Shown here piece by piece: positions 20,033 to 31,789 of a DNA stretch of 64,000 nt (the first letter of the stretch is position 1; each line of letters begins with the position of its first letter). Source of the DNA: Ovis canadensis (Eukaryota; Chordata; Mammalia; Artiodactyla; Bovidae); the NCBI RefSeq assembly GCF_042477335.2, contig NC_091248.1, forward strand, positions 119,006,501 through 119,070,500, read 5' to 3'. The translations under genes and the position numbers were made by a program. A model generated the notes under the pieces. The model was not told the DNA's origin and searched no databases. It was given only the letters and a program-made list of their open reading frames with translations.

Positions 20033-20844
20033 TGAATTGTTTTCATCTAAGGCGAGGTTCCACAATTCTGGTCCAGAAATTGTTTTCTCTTGGGCCCTGT
20101 CTTTTATTTCTGGATGACTGCATTTGGTGGGTAAGAGATCAGATGAAGAAAGAATGCCAAACATTCCAGACCCTCTGCCCTCTGTGTTGGCTGCCACTCC
20201 AACAGGCTGCACTCACATGCTGTGGCAGCCTGCTTTACAGGCCCTGTATAAATCACATAGACCGTGGTCAGGATGGACAGGTTCTGTCTGCATAGCATAA
20301 GCAACGTTCACGGGAGAAAGTCTGAGCCAAAGGCTTCCTGTTAATTAGTGTTTCTCACTTGTTGGTATTACCTGTCTTTTCATCACCTTCCACCTCCATG
20401 CCAGAGGCAGCTTGGACCTGGAGGATCCTGAGGCCCACTGCTTAGATTTTATGAATTTTTTGCTGTAAAGAGCAAAGATCCAAGAGGACAATAAGATTTT
20501 ACTCCTAAGGGATGTAAGCCTGTATATTTTACCATGTTCTTAAATACACAGGAAGCCTTTAAGACTTTATCCTTGAAATAAAATCTTGGCAAGACCAATT
20601 CCAGGCGCTGCCGTTCACAAAACCTACAGCATGTGAAAGGCACATCCTAGAGTATGGAGTGTAACCAGCACCAATATCCTTAGCCTGAGTCTTGGCCAGC
20701 AGATACATAGTAACAACAGGATAGAAGTAATGAGGAGGATAATTAGCCTTCTATGGCACCTTCTGTGTGTGAGATTTAACTAGAATTCTCACAAATGTGT
20801 ACAGAAAACCAGTGATGTTACTATAGCTCTCCCTTCATATTCCC
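20033..20844. other. Unassigned sequence
   Basis: No exon or confident repeat was recognised. Open frames of up to 91 codons are present but have no visible domain and no flanking splice pattern that would single them out. Confidence 0.4.
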
Positions 20845-20975
20845 CCACCCACATCTTTACTGAGGAATAACTGACAAATAAGAATTGTGTGTATTTAAGG
20901 TGTACAGCTTGCTGCTTTGCTGTATGTATATATTATGAAATAATTGCCACAGTCAAGCTAATTAACATATATTAA
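20845..20975 (-). mobile_element. L1 3' fragment
   Basis: Read on plus: CTTTACTGAGGAATAACTGA, TTTAAGGTGTACAGCTTGCT and AATTGCCACAGTCAAGCTAA, matching the reversed L1 3' end. Confidence 0.75.
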
Positions 20976-21925
20976 TAAAAGAAGCAAATTGTAGAAAAAG
21001 GAGAAGAATTCGTAGCAACGTTGACTTGTGGAAAATTGTTCTGTGATTCTCTCTCCCACCCCCTCAGGGGAGTAGTGGGTAATTCTCCCTTTATATCAGA
21101 TAAGGAAAGAAGACACCCAGCGAACTGGTGCCTGACTCCTACCTGGAAAAGCCCCAAGCTAGAGAAGGGCTAACTTCAGATCCAGATGCAAAGAAGGATA
21201 GTGAGAGTATAGGAGAGTGGCTGCTCGGGGTGGTCCTGCCCCCAGAACCTGCTCCCAGAGTCTCAGAGCAGAGGATGCTTGAGTATTCTGAACACCCACT
21301 GTGGCCTCTCAGTAGACAGCACAGTTGGACCCACACCGGTTGTTGTTGTTTAGTCACTTGGTTGTGGTCCGACTCTTTGCAACCGCATGGATGGTAACCC
21401 GCTGGGCTTCTCTATCTGTGGGACTTCCCAGGCAAGAGTACTGGAGTGGGTTGCTGTTTCCTTCTCCAGGGGATCTTCCTGACCCAGGAATCGAACCCAC
21501 ATCTCCTGCATCGCAGGCAGATTTCTTACCACTGAGCCACCTGGGAGCCATACTGGCCCCAGCCTCCAAGGACCACACGAAGGAAGGAGGGACTGCAGAA
21601 GACAAGAGTCTCCACGGAGCAGACCTCTGAAAAACCAGAGAGAACGCTGGCCAACCTGCAGAAGACACTGGTCTCACACCACAGGAAATGCAGCCCAGAG
21701 TTCCCAGGGGCTGCCTCCAAGGAACCCAGGAAGAGTCCCGTGAGAGAAAAATGTCAGCTAGAGACATCTGCCAGGCCCAGTGCTGTAAAGTCACCTTCCG
21801 AGTATACCAGGCAGAGAAGAACTTGCCTCCAGTGCTGTGCCAATCTGCACCCCTATGTAGACCTATCAAATGCTCATCCATATGTTGAACCAAGTGGAAA
21901 TGTTAATAAAGATTTCACAATTTAA
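20976..21925. other. Unassigned sequence ending in a poly(A)-signal-like stretch
   Basis: G/C-richer sequence split by the Bov-tA at 21338-21549. On plus it ends TTAATAAAGATTTCACAATT followed by a short A run (about 21900-21930), as a processed transcript or an LTR might. No encoded protein is recognisable and no target duplication was found. Confidence 0.3.
21338..21549 (-). mobile_element. Bov-tA SINE
   Basis: A reverse, full-length element: GTTGTTGTTTAGTCACTT tail edge, Bov-A core, and tRNA head ending CCACTGAGCCACCTGGGAG. Confidence 0.9.
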
Positions 21926-22779
21926 AAACAGGATGGCACATGAAGTCCTGGGTTGCCCAGTCTGTTCTCTCTCCATCGTAAACCCTCACAAACATACTCA
22001 TCGGGGGACAGAATGACCCGGTGGCCCTTGAACTACAGTCTGATGATTTGAAACACTGTTCCCATTGCACAATAACTCAAGATCATAAGACAAACAAAAC
22101 TCGACAGTCCGTCTTTATTTACATTTTTGGCGTGTTATTCATCCTGGACTTTTTGCGTTTGATTTCTTAAGAAAACTTTGCATGATTTATCTTGATTACT
22201 GATGCCTTTTAAATTTAGCACCTGAAGGAAGCACCTTCCTTCCAACCCTGTTTGCCAGCTCTGTTTTTCTTTCTTTTCCACCCCTTCAGCCTAAGAGAAC
22301 CCAGAAATCTGGATTATTTAGCAAGAGGGAGGGGAGGGGTGAAGCATGAAGTGAAGAAAGCTTTCCATCTCAGATGATCTGAGCTGGAGGAGAGGAACAG
22401 TGGGAGGCAAAAATAAAGATGTGCTCTCTGATTACATTCCCTGAAGATGTGCTTATTCAAGGTATTGGTCACATGAAGTTGCATACCAGCTTCAAAACAA
22501 AATCACACAGATGCTTGAATTGAGGATAAACAGAGAAACCTCCAGCATGATATGGTGAAAGAACTTAGGGTTTGAGGTCAAAGGTCATGGTTCCTCGATC
22601 CATAATCTTGGGGAAATACTCTAGTAGCCTCATTCCACCATCCGTAAATTCAGTGAATGTTGTTGAAAACTTCCAATATAATTTTACATCTTTGGGAAAG
22701 ACAGAGGCAAACAGCCGATGGCTGGCTGTTCAGTAAACCTTCTGGTAGAGCTATCTTCAGGCTGTGTTCCAGCAATGGA
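21926..22779. other. Mostly unassigned sequence, possible MIR trace
   Basis: No gene recognised. About 22560-22660 (GGTTTGAGGTCAAAGGTCAT, then CTTGGGGAAATACT) faintly resembles a plus-strand MIR. The rest appears to be non-repetitive intergenic sequence. Confidence 0.35.
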
Positions 22780-22930
22780 GCCCAGGAGCAGAGCAGCCTT
22801 CCCACCTGGGGAGCTTAGGAAGGTGACAGCAGAGCTCAGTAGGGCAGAAATCAGAGAGATGGGTCACATGACGCTGCAGGAAAAGAATGCCTTAGCCAGA
22901 GGGAACTGTATACACAAAAGCATAGGAGAT
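22780..22930 (-). mobile_element. L2 fragment (weak)
   Basis: GGAGCTTAGGAAGGTGACAG and TTAGCCAGAGGGAACTGTAT match the reversed L2 3' region loosely. Low confidence because of divergence. Confidence 0.4.
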
Positions 22931-22944
22931 TCCGCATATGTGCA

Positions 22945-23925
22945 TTAATACATGATATTTGTTTTTCTCTTTCTGATTTACTTCTCTCTATATGACAGAC
23001 TCTAGGTCCATTCACATCTCTACAAATGACCCATTGTTGTTCCTTTTCAATAACCTCAGATATGCAGATGACACCACCCTTATGGCAGAAAGTGAAGAGG
23101 AACTAAAAAGCCTCTTGATGAAAGTGAAAGAGGAGAGTGAAAAAGTTGGCTTAAAGCTCAACATTCAGAAAACGAAGATCATGGCATCTGGTCCCATCAC
23201 CTCATGGGAAATAGATGGGGAAGCAGTGGAAACAGTGTCAGACTTTATTTTTGGGGGCTCCAAAATCACTGCAGATGGTGATTGTAGTCATGAAATTAAA
23301 AGATGCTTACTCCTTGGAAGGAAAGTTATGACCAACCTAGACAGCATATTAAAAAGCAGAGATATTACTTTGCCAGCAAAGGTCTGTCTAGTCAAGGCTA
23401 TGGTTTTTCCAGTAGTCATGTATGAATGTGAGAGCTGGACTGTGAAGAAAGCTGAGCGCCAAAGAACTGATGTTTTGAACTGTGGTGTTGAAGAAGACTC
23501 TTGAGAGTCCCTTGGACTGCAAGGAGATCCAACCAGTCCATCCTAAAGGAGACCAGTCCTGAGGGTCCATTGGAAGGACTGATGCGGAGGCTGAAACTGT
23601 AGTACTTTGGCCATCTGATGCGAAGAGTTGACTCATTTGAGAAGACCTTGATGCTGGGAGGGATTGAGGGCAGGAGGAGAAGGGGACGACAGAGGATGAG
23701 AAAGCATCACTGACTCGATGGACGTGAGTTTGGGTGAACTCCGGGAGTTGGTGATGGACAGGGAGGCCTGGAGTGCTGCGATTCATGGGGTCACAAAGAG
23801 TTGGAAATGACTGAGCGACTGACCTGAACTGAACTGAATATACCATTGTATACATGTTCTGCATCTTTATCCATTCATCTGGTGATGGGCATTTAGGTTG
23901 CTTCCACATCCTGGCTAAGAGGGGA
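22945..23925 (-). mobile_element. L1 3' region split by BovB
   Basis: The left piece (22945-23045: TTTCTGATTTACTTCTCT, GACAGACTCTAGGTCCATTC) and the right piece (23839-23925: ATCTTTATCCATTCATCTGG, TGATGGGCATTTAGGTTGCT) are consecutive in a reversed L1, which confirms that the BovB inserted between them. Confidence 0.85.
23046..23838 (+). mobile_element. BovB 3' half
   Basis: It starts at AATAACCTCAGATATGCAG with an intact RT core YADDTTLMAE (from about 23055) and runs to GACCTGAACTGAACTGAAT. The frame is broken near 23475, in the region reading AFELWCW in other copies. The insertion splits an L1. Confidence 0.93.
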
Positions 23926-23943
23926 AATCTTAAGTGTTCTCAC

Positions 23944-23962
23944 CAAAAAAAAAAAAAAAAAA
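23944..23962 (+). repeat. Poly(A) run
   Basis: About 18 consecutive A residues follow the L1 piece. No element ending here in plus orientation was recognised. Confidence 0.7.
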
Positions 23963-24094
23963 GGGCAAGAAAATGATAATAACCATGTGAGGTGATTGAT
24001 CAAGGGTAAAGGGTTTCTAAGAGCCATGCTGCTGAAGTTCTAGCTGTCTGCTGGAAAGGCCGAGAAGGTAGAGTCTGTCTTGAAAATTCCTTTG

Positions 24095-24236
24095 GGACTT
24101 CTCTGGTGGTCCAGTGGCCAAGACTCCGTGCTCCCAATTCTGGGGGTCTGGATTCCATCCCTGGCCAGGGAACTTGATCCTGTATGCCACCAGTAAGACA
24201 GAGCACAGTCAAATAAGTTTTTTTTTTTTTTTAAAA
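24095..24236 (+). mobile_element. tRNA-Glu SINE with perfect target duplication
   Basis: It starts at GGACTTCTCTGGTGGTCC and ends in a T/A-rich tail. The 13-bp duplication GAAAATTCCTTTG lies at 24082-24094 and 24237-24249 and is identical. Confidence 0.95.
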
Positions 24237-24390
24237 GAAAATTCCTTTGCTATCAAATAGCTACAGCCTTGGTGACTCAGCTGAAAAGTCCATTTTAACA
24301 TGCTGCTGCTCTTATATTGAAGAGGTATTTCTCCTCAAGATCTGGACATGGTGAGAGAAAAGAAGTGATGAGTTAAGATTCCTCAGCTCT

Positions 24391-24522
24391 GTGGGATTCC
24401 CTGGTGGTCCAGTGGTTAAGACTCTGCTTGTACTGCAGCAGTGAGGGTTTGATTCCTGGTCTGGGAACTAAGGTCCGACATGCCATGTGACGTGGCCACA
24501 AAATAATAATAATAATAATAAT
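24391..24522 (+). mobile_element. tRNA-Glu SINE with perfect target duplication and (AAT)n tail
   Basis: GTGGGATTCCCTGGTGGTCC through CACAAAATAATAATAATAAT. The 13-bp duplication ATTCCTCAGCTCT lies at 24378-24390 and 24523-24535. The (AAT) repeats are the element's tail. Confidence 0.95.
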
Positions 24523-24535
24523 ATTCCTCAGCTCT

Positions 24536-25076
24536 AAGCTCTGTTCTTAAAGGCAGAAGTCTACATTTTAATAAAAACATAACCTTTCAGATTGGTACTT
24601 GAGAATTCCTTGTGTGTGATGATGGAGTCAGTGCCTGAAACATCACCTGTAGTGTTCTTACCTGAATCGTGGCCAAAGTACTCATTTCAGATAGAACAGT
24701 GATTCCTCAAACTTCATATTCTTTACTGCATCCTACTGAGAGTGGCTAAGACTCACAGGTAAAGATCCGAAAGGTGGAAGTAGCTATAATCTCATTATGA
24801 GACCATATGTTATGTATGAAAGATAGAAACTTTGAAGAGGTATAGAGAGGTTGTTATTATTAGTTTCCTCCGGAAGTCTGATTCTCTGTGCGCAGTGTCA
24901 AAGTGTAGGTCAGCCAATTTCTGAGTAATTCATAGATTCAAAATTAGCAGAATTCAGTTAAGTAAGTTTTGGCCATGACTGTCTTTATTCTAGTATAGGA
25001 ATATAATGTCTATCTTTTTAGATTTAGGGGTTACTGGTAACCAGCCTCAGGCCAGTTTGTCTGTGCTGTCTCTCTG
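24536..25076. other. Unassigned sequence
   Basis: No gene, RNA or repeat recognised in this AT-rich stretch between a tRNA-Glu SINE and a BovB. Confidence 0.45.
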
Positions 25077-25816
25077 TTCAGTTCAGTTCAGTTCAGTCGC
25101 TTAGTCGTGTCCGACTCTTTGCGACCCCATGAATCGCAGCACATCAGGTCTCCCTGTCCGTCACCAACTCCCGGAGTTCACTCAGACTCACGTCCATTGA
25201 GTCTGTGATGCTGTCCAGCCATCTCATCCTGGGTCGTCCCCTTCTCCTCCTGCCCCCAATCCCTCCCAGCATCAGAGTCTTTTCCAATGAGTCAACTCTT
25301 CGCATGAGGTGGCCAAAGTACTGGAGCTTCAGCTTTAGCATCATTCCTTCCAAAGAAATCCCAGGCCTGATCTCCTTCAGAATGGACTGGTTGGATCTCC
25401 TTGCAGTCCAAGGACTCTCAAGAGTCTTCTCCAACACCACAGTTCAAAAGCATCAATTCTTCGGCGTTCAGCTTTCTTCACAGTCCAACTCTCACAACCA
25501 TACATGACCACAGGAAAAACCATAGCCTTGACTAGACGGACCTTTGTTGGCAAAGTAATGTCTCTGCTTTTGAATATGCTATCTAGGTTGGTCATAAATT
25601 TTCTTCCAAGGAGTAAGCATCTTTTAATTTCATGGCTGCAGTCACCACCTGCAGTGATTTTGGAGCCCCCCAAAATAAAGTCTGACACTGTTTCCAGTGT
25701 TTCCCCGTCTATTTCCCGTGAAGTGATGGGACCAGATGCCATGATCTTGGTTTTCTGAATGTTGACCTTTAAGCCAACCTTTTCACTCTCCTCTTTCACT
25801 TTCATCAAGAGGCTGT
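25077..25816 (-). mobile_element. BovB 3' half
   Basis: Reverse orientation: the (GTTCA)n tail on the left at 25077-25096, then 3' UTR and the last ~200 codons of the RT frame on minus (ILGGSKITAGGDCSHEIKR). 5' truncated at ~25816. Well conserved. Confidence 0.95.
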
Positions 25817-25974
25817 TTACTCTAGAAAATTCAGCTTATCCCTTAATCCTAATAAATATTTCTCCTTGAGTCTATTTTAAACTGAAATAGGACAATACTG
25901 CAGGATAGAAAATTATTTATGTCAGGCTGATCTGACATTCATCCATCATGTTAAATATCATTTCTTTAGAGACA
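25817..25974. other. Unassigned sequence
   Basis: AT-rich, no feature recognised; it leads into an L2 piece. Confidence 0.35.
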
Positions 25975-26107
25975 CTTTTGGGAGTGTTACGAAGGCAGGG
26001 ATGTGTACATCTCACCCACTGCTGTGTCTTCAGGAGCTTGCCCAGTGCTAGCACAAAATACGTGCTCTGTCATCGTCTTCTTGATGAATGGATTTATTTA
26101 CTCATTA
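25975..26107 (+). mobile_element. L2 3' end
   Basis: GGCAGGGATGTGTACATCTC, CCCAGTGCTAGCACAAAATA and GATGAATGGATTTATTTACT follow the L2 terminal pattern with its tail replaced by divergent bases. Confidence 0.65.
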
Positions 26108-26133
26108 ACCTGTGACAGGCCTATTGTTCGGTG

Positions 26134-26359
26134 TGTGCGTGCATGCATGCTAAGTTGCTTCAGTCACGTCTGACTCTTTGTGACCCCATGGACTATAGCT
26201 TGCCAGGCTCCTCTGTCCTTGCAGGCAAGAATACTGGAGTGGATTGTCATGCCCTTCTCCAGGGGATCTTACCAATCCAGGGATCAAACATGTGTCTCTT
26301 ATATCCCCTGCATTGGCAGGCGGGTTCTTTTCCACTAGCCCCACCTGGAAAGCCCCTAG
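26134..26359 (-). mobile_element. Bov-tA SINE with target duplication
   Basis: A reverse element with a TG-rich tail at the left. The duplication TGTTCGGTG lies at 26125-26133 and 26360-26368. Confidence 0.9.
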
Positions 26360-26371
26360 TGTTCGGTGACA

Positions 26372-26475
26372 GTGAAAAGTGTGAGTTGCTCAGCCATGTG
26401 CAACTCTTTGTGACCCCATGGACTGTTGTCCACCAAGCCAGGTAAGAATACTGAGTGGGTTGCCATTTCCTTCTA
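26372..26475 (-). mobile_element. Bov-A fragment
   Basis: The reverse Bov-A core only (CAACTCTTTGTGACCCCATG to GGGTTGCCATTTCCTTCT), with a small internal deletion. Confidence 0.8.
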
Positions 26476-26477
26476 GT

Positions 26478-26698
26478 ATTGGGCACTGGGATATAAAGGG
26501 GAAAGATGGGGTCCCTGTCCTTGAGTAGCTGATGGTCCCCTTAGCGGAGACTGACAATTGCCATGTGGTGTGAAAATCACTTTGGTAGAGCACTCTGTCT
26601 GAGTTGTGTGGGAACACAGAGGAAGGGTGTGTAACACCATTTGGGTGAGAGTGGGAGGAAAGGGGGAGTGACTCAGAGAAGGCAGGGTTGCTTGAACT
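26478..26698 (-). mobile_element. L2 fragment
   Basis: GGCACTGGGATATAAAGGGG, GTCCCTGTCCTTGAGTAGCT and CACTTTGGTAGAGCACTC fit the reversed L2 3' region. SINEs flank it on both sides. Confidence 0.55.
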
Positions 26699-26700
26699 GT

Positions 26701-26929
26701 GTGTGTGTGTGTGTGTGTGCACACGTGCTCAGTCACTTCAGTGGTGTCCGACTCTTTGCCATCCCATGGACTGTAGCCCATCCGGCTCTTTGTCCATGGA
26801 TTTTCCTGGTAATAATACTGAAGTGGGTTGCCATGACCTCCTCCAGGGGACCTTCCTGGCCCAGGGATTGAACCTGCATCTCCTGCTTTGTAGGTGGATT
26901 CTTTACCACTGAGCCATAGGGGAAGCCTC
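26701..26929 (-). mobile_element. Bov-tA SINE with (CA)n tail and target duplication
   Basis: A reverse element whose 3' tail has become a microsatellite, seen as (TG)n at 26699-26720. The duplication TGAACTGT lies at 26693-26700 and 26930-26937. The head ends CACTGAGCCATAGGGGAAGC. Confidence 0.88.
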
Positions 26930-27009
26930 TGAACTGTTTAAGGACAGGTAAAAGCCACATCAGAGCAGTAAAGGAGGAGAAATTGCAGGTTCAGAAGGAA
27001 AGGGGACCT

Positions 27010-27214
27010 GGACTTCCCTGGTGATCCAGTGGCTAGGACTCTCCTCTCCCAATGCAGGGGGCCTGTGGTTCAATCCCTGGCCAGGGAACTAGATCCCACG
27101 TACCTCAGCTAAAGATCCTGCATGGTGCAATAAAGATAAAAAATCTTGTGTGCTGCAACTGTGAGCTGGCACGGCCAAATAAATAATTTTAAAAATAAAT
27201 AAATTGTTTTAAAA
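27010..27214 (+). mobile_element. tRNA-Glu SINE (CHR type)
   Basis: CTGGACTTCCCTGGTGATCC, B-box-like GGTTCAATCCCTGGCCAGG, body with AACTGTGAGCTGGCACGGCC and an A/T-rich tail AAATAAATAATTTTAAAAAT. Confidence 0.88.
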
Positions 27215-28829
27215 AGAGAGTACAAAAAGTGTGTCTGTATATCAGGACTGCCCTAAGGCAGAGTCTAAGAAGTATGTGAGTGTGTGTGTGTTTGCGTGTG
27301 GCTGTGATGAGAGGCCCACTCGTGAGTTCCTCTGAAGACCCACGACCCTATTTCCAAACAATGCATGGAGCTGAAACAGACTCTTTTTCCATCTGCCTGC
27401 TCTTTGCCTTGCATCCACCCCCATCCTTCTCCCTCAAATCACCTGTTGGTCCTTGATGCCTGGCTACCTGGCCAGGGTACCTTTTCTTTCCTGTCCCTGT
27501 ATGGGTGTAATCTCCTCATTTGTATGGCCAGCAGTCCGTGGTGTGGGGGGGCATCACCGAGTCACTCCAAATTGTAGTGCCAGGGCAGTGACACTCCTTC
27601 ATATCACAAATGGCAATTATTTCCCTGCTATGGAATTATTTGATTGATTGTCTTAATCTTTTATTTTCTTTCCATTCAAAGACAAAATCTGAAATTCATG
27701 TTAGTTTTTCCTATGAGAAAAGCAACCGAGGATACCAAACTGCTCAGGCAGTGAAACAGTAACAATGGAATCAGGCTCAGAGAACCAGGTTTCACTAAAA
27801 CCAGGACCACTGATTAGCTGTATAACCTTGGAAAAGTTGTTTTCTTGTGTTTAAAACAATAGCTGGACCAGTACAAGGTGCTTGCTAAGGTATCCTCCAA
27901 CTCGGATTCTTGTCAAGGGAGAAATATTTAGCCTTATGAGGAAGAGACAAAGCAGTGTTGATACTGAGCAGAAACAGTAGTAATTGCCTGCTCATCTCTC
28001 TGTTATCTCCCCCTCTGTTTCTCTCTCTCTCGAATACACACACAAACACACACATTCCATGGGAATATTTCAGCTAAAGGAAATCAGCTTAACAGAAACT
28101 CAGCAGTGGGTGTAAGGTTAGCCTTCTCCATAAATGTTTTGATAATTGTGCAGTTGTAATTAAGTTCTGCTTGAGAAAATTGGTTCTCACGGTGCAGCTT
28201 GAGAACCTCCTTCATTGCTTATTCAACTCCAAAGCTCAGTGGATCTCTGCTTCCTACTAGTCACCAGTTTAGCTTGTTGTCCTAAGGTCCAGAGAACACT
28301 ATGATACCACTAAGACACGGTATCATCTACCTGACTTCTGACCAATATGTGGTGGAAGCTAATAATCTGTATGTTTTTGAAACAAAAACAAACAAACCAA
28401 AATCTGTTTATATTTAGATTTGATAGACTATCTTTCCATCCAAAAGGAGAGCTGATTACACTGTTTTTCTTCAAGGGGGTAAGTTGGTTCTGAGTCTGGT
28501 ATTGTGTGTGTGTGGCTATGTGTGTTTACCTGTCTCAAAGTAACAATTCCAGTTTGGCAACCCCCTAATTGCAGGGATTGCTAAAAAGATTATTATACGT
28601 GTTATTGCAGAGAACTCAGCACCCTATAAAGTCATGTGGCAGGAACTAGGGTATTTCTCAATTTACCACATAACGTTGCAATATACCAACTCCTCTTTGT
28701 AAACAGCAGGCCAGGACTACTTGGAGGGTGGGCTTGCAGGGTCTTCTGAAAACTTTTTTGTTGTTGAGGGAGGGTGGAGAAATCACAGTCATTTTGTTAA
28801 TTCTTTTGTTCTTTGGCTTTTCTCTTTCT
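27215..28829. other. Unassigned sequence with MIR trace and CA microsatellite
   Basis: No gene recognised. About 27755-27925 resembles a plus-strand MIR (CCACTGATTAGCTGTATAAC, CTTGGAAAAGTTGTTTTC). A short (CA)n run lies at about 28034-28056 and TG-rich runs at 27280-27300 and 28503-28530. The remainder looks like single-copy intergenic DNA. Confidence 0.45.
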
Positions 28830-29750
28830 TTTATATCTTTTTTTCTAATTAGAAAAGAAATACATATTGAATGCAGAAAATTTGTAAAATGCATAAAAAT
28901 ATTAAAAAGCAATATAATTAACTGAGATCCCATCTCCTAGTTACAACCATCAACCTTTAGAAATACTCCTTTACTCTCTTTACTCATGCATAAAAAATAT
29001 TTATGTTCTGCTTTTAACACATTATAAGAGACATTTTTCTTATTTAAAAAATTGTTTACAACTATGATTTCAAGTGGCTACCTAGTGTTTTATTTATAAA
29101 TTTGCCTAAACAGACTTCTATCATTAGATGTTAATTAAGTCAATGTCAGTTTTTCACCTGAATATAAAGTTTTACATCCTTCATCTTGATGTCAAAATAT
29201 TTGTACATATTTTGGGTAACTGCTTTAGCATAGGTTACTAAGAATGGAATTTCAAGGTCAGAGTGTAGAACATTTTAAAGCCTCTTTAAACACGTTGTGA
29301 AATTGCTGTCCTAAAAAGTTGTGTTAATTTTTATTCCTGCCACCAGCAATATACAAAAGGACCCATTTCACCACACTTTCATCAGTCGAGACAGTCACAT
29401 TATAACACATCTTTGCTCAGCTTGTAGGTGGGCAAACTATCATGTATTTATAGTTTTACTTCTTGGTTATTTGATTTTAGTGAAGTTAATCATTTTACCA
29501 AATGTCTATCATCCAATTGCATGTGCGTTGTCTATTCATATTGTTTGTCCATTGTCTATTGAGAATTTAGAGAGGTTTTTTTGAACTCATTTGTATGAGC
29601 TCATTTAATTCTTGGGCCATAATATTTGTTTTAGTAAATATTTCTCTCAAGTGATTACTTGTATTGCTTCTATATCTTTTTGATGTATAATAGTTTAAAT
29701 ATTCGATACAGCTCAAATTTTAATCTCTTATTTTCTTTTATTTTTTAAAC
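28830..29750 (-). mobile_element. Ancient L1M 3' region
   Basis: Read on plus: ACTAAGAATGGAATTTCAAG, CACGTTGTGAAATTGCTGTC, TTTTTATTCCTGCCACCAGC and CATTTCACCACACTTTCATC. This is the reversed L1M pattern. No coding remains. Confidence 0.65.
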
Positions 29751-31448
29751 TTAGAAAGTTATCTCCAGTCTGGAGATTATTAAAGTTTTCCTTCTCTTTT
29801 CTTTCATTGTATATCCATAAGCTATTTTAAATGCAAAGCACATACTCCCAAAATCTGAGATATACCCATCAGTTCAAAGAAAGCAAAATAATGATTCATT
29901 AAGAAGGCAAAGCTGGTCTCTGTTAGGAACAAGTTGGACTGCAAACTTTGATGAGTATTTGAAAGAAACACCTGTGACTGTCAATGAGCTGCTGATCGTG
30001 AAGTGTGGAGGTGACTGCGAGGGGATGGTTAGAGAGTCTGGAGAGATGGATTTTCATGCTGATTTTGAGGCCTCTTCATGTCTTCCATTCTTTTCTTAGA
30101 ATTTCTAAGTTTCTACAATAAATTTGTAGTAGCCATGGATTCAAGGAATGATGACTTAAGACCTTTTCCTAAGATTGACAGATAGCTATGGGTTGCAGAC
30201 CACACAGTTCCTCATTTTCAAAAGACAGAGAAATAGAAGAGTTAGAGAACTGGGGCAAAACTAACTGGGAGTCTCTCAGTGTTACCCCATAATAAACAGA
30301 AACAGTAGAGAAATGTAAAAGTTGAGTGTCAGGGCACAGGTGAGCTACATGGAGATGTGGAGCCGAAGTGAGAGGTAATGGTTCCTCTTTTGAAATGAAA
30401 TAAGGAGAATCAGAATTAGATGAAGCATTCATACCATTTAAAATTCAGTGTAAGAAGGGCAGATATTTGTAGTTTCATATGTTTTATTTATACTTTAAAT
30501 CTACTTATTTTTATTTCATCATTGTGGATTATTTAAATATTTGTACTGGTTGTCAATTCTGCTAATACATTCAATTTTTAGTTGAAATTATAATGTAAGT
30601 CTTCATGATTATTTCTACTTGGACAAAACCTCAGTGGGTCATCTAGCATCTACTAAGGAGAATTTATCTTTTAACTTACCTGAACTGTAAACACAGTGAC
30701 TAAGAGGAACTGCTTGGTTTGTAAAGCACTGGCTTGGTAAACCCAGCCTTATAAAGTGACCACAGATTACACAAATTGACATTTGTGCCCTGTTTGAGGA
30801 CATTTGCCAAGAGTCCTTCCGTAACCTGGGATCTAGTTCTGCATTTTCAGGGGCCCTTGGGCAAAACATCTGGCTCAAGACATGCTAATTTCTTCACCTG
30901 TTACATGGGGGCTTTGACTAAATCTCTAAGGTTGCTTCCAGCTCTAAAAGTTGGACTTTTTTTTTTTTTTTTAATCCTGCAACTAGGAGAAACCTAACAA
31001 GGAAGTTTTCTTGCTATTTTTCTTTAGACATATGAAAAATACATTTCAGGACAGTCACAGGAAGCAGCCTGGAGTTTTATAATTGATCAGGAGTACTAGA
31101 AAGGCAAACTAATATTATTCCTTTAAGTTACTATGGTTGCCTAGGCTCTAACTTTTCTTGAGTAATTTTTTGTTGTTGTTAAATCTTTTGTTTTCTGTTT
31201 TCTTTATATTGGTATGTAAGAAATAGCTACCATATTCAATTAAGTTTAAAGATTTCAGTAAAGAATTAGAGCAAAGAATAAAACCATGTATGTTTCAATA
31301 TATTGGAACACCTTCCTATAGTAAAAATCCTTATTGTGCAAATAACTCAGCCATGACTGAAGCACTGTTGCCACCTGCTGGCACATTGCCTAATTACAGG
31401 AAAAATATCAAAACAGCTTGTGAAACTAAACGACAACACATATTATAG
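29751..31448. other. Mostly unassigned sequence with one MIR-like piece
   Basis: No exon recognised. About 30855-30950 (CCCTTGGGCAAAACATCTGG, TTCTTCACCTGTTACATGGG, TTGCTTCCAGCTCTAAAAGT) fits a plus-strand MIR-type SINE. A 15-base T run follows at about 30957-30972. The CTCF-like motif listed separately is at 31366. Confidence 0.5.
31366..31381 (-). promoter_or_regulatory. CTCF-core-like motif
   Basis: The minus strand reads CCAGCAGGTGGCAACA, matching the vertebrate CTCF core consensus CCASYAGRKGGCRS at 13 of 14 positions. Sequence match only; a chance match in 64 kb is quite possible. Confidence 0.35.
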
Positions 31449-31580
31449 GTCTTGTTTGTTTGTTTGTCTATGGCCACACCTCGTGGCATGTGGGATCTTG
31501 GTTCCCCAACCAGGAATTGAACTCAGACACTCTTCAGTGGAAGCACAGCGTCTTAAGCACTGGACCACGAGGAAATTCCC
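31449..31580 (-). mobile_element. tRNA-Glu SINE (CHR type)
   Basis: Reverse: TCTATGGCCACACCTCGTGG on the left, CACTGGACCACGAGGAAATTCCC on the right (edge residues only). (GTTT)n at 31451-31466 is the tail. Confidence 0.85.
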
Positions 31581-31789
31581 AAATGTTATAGTTTTAAACA
31601 AGCCTCTGAAATGTATATTTAACAAGGCAATTACTATGTAGATAAAAGTATTATAATCTAGTAGTGCCCAGGTTGGTGTCACTGAACCTATAGTCAGGCA
31701 ACATTGCTTATTTTTGCTTTCTTGGAAATAAAAAAAAATCCACTTTTTTTTTCTTCCAGTTGCTCCAGTGGCATTTATTTATTTATTTA

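Noticed and set aside
21354-21893. 179-codon minus-strand frame
   Set aside because: It runs through a reverse Bov-tA SINE into unassigned sequence; residues from 21532 down are SINE-encoded.
24095-24535. CRISPR-like spaced repeats
   Set aside because: Two adjacent tRNA-Glu SINEs with unequal spacing and target duplications; no short regular repeats or cas genes occur in this eukaryotic sequence.
26699-26720. TG microsatellite as a regulatory Z-DNA element
   Set aside because: It is the decayed 3' tail of the Bov-tA that follows it; nothing else supports a function.
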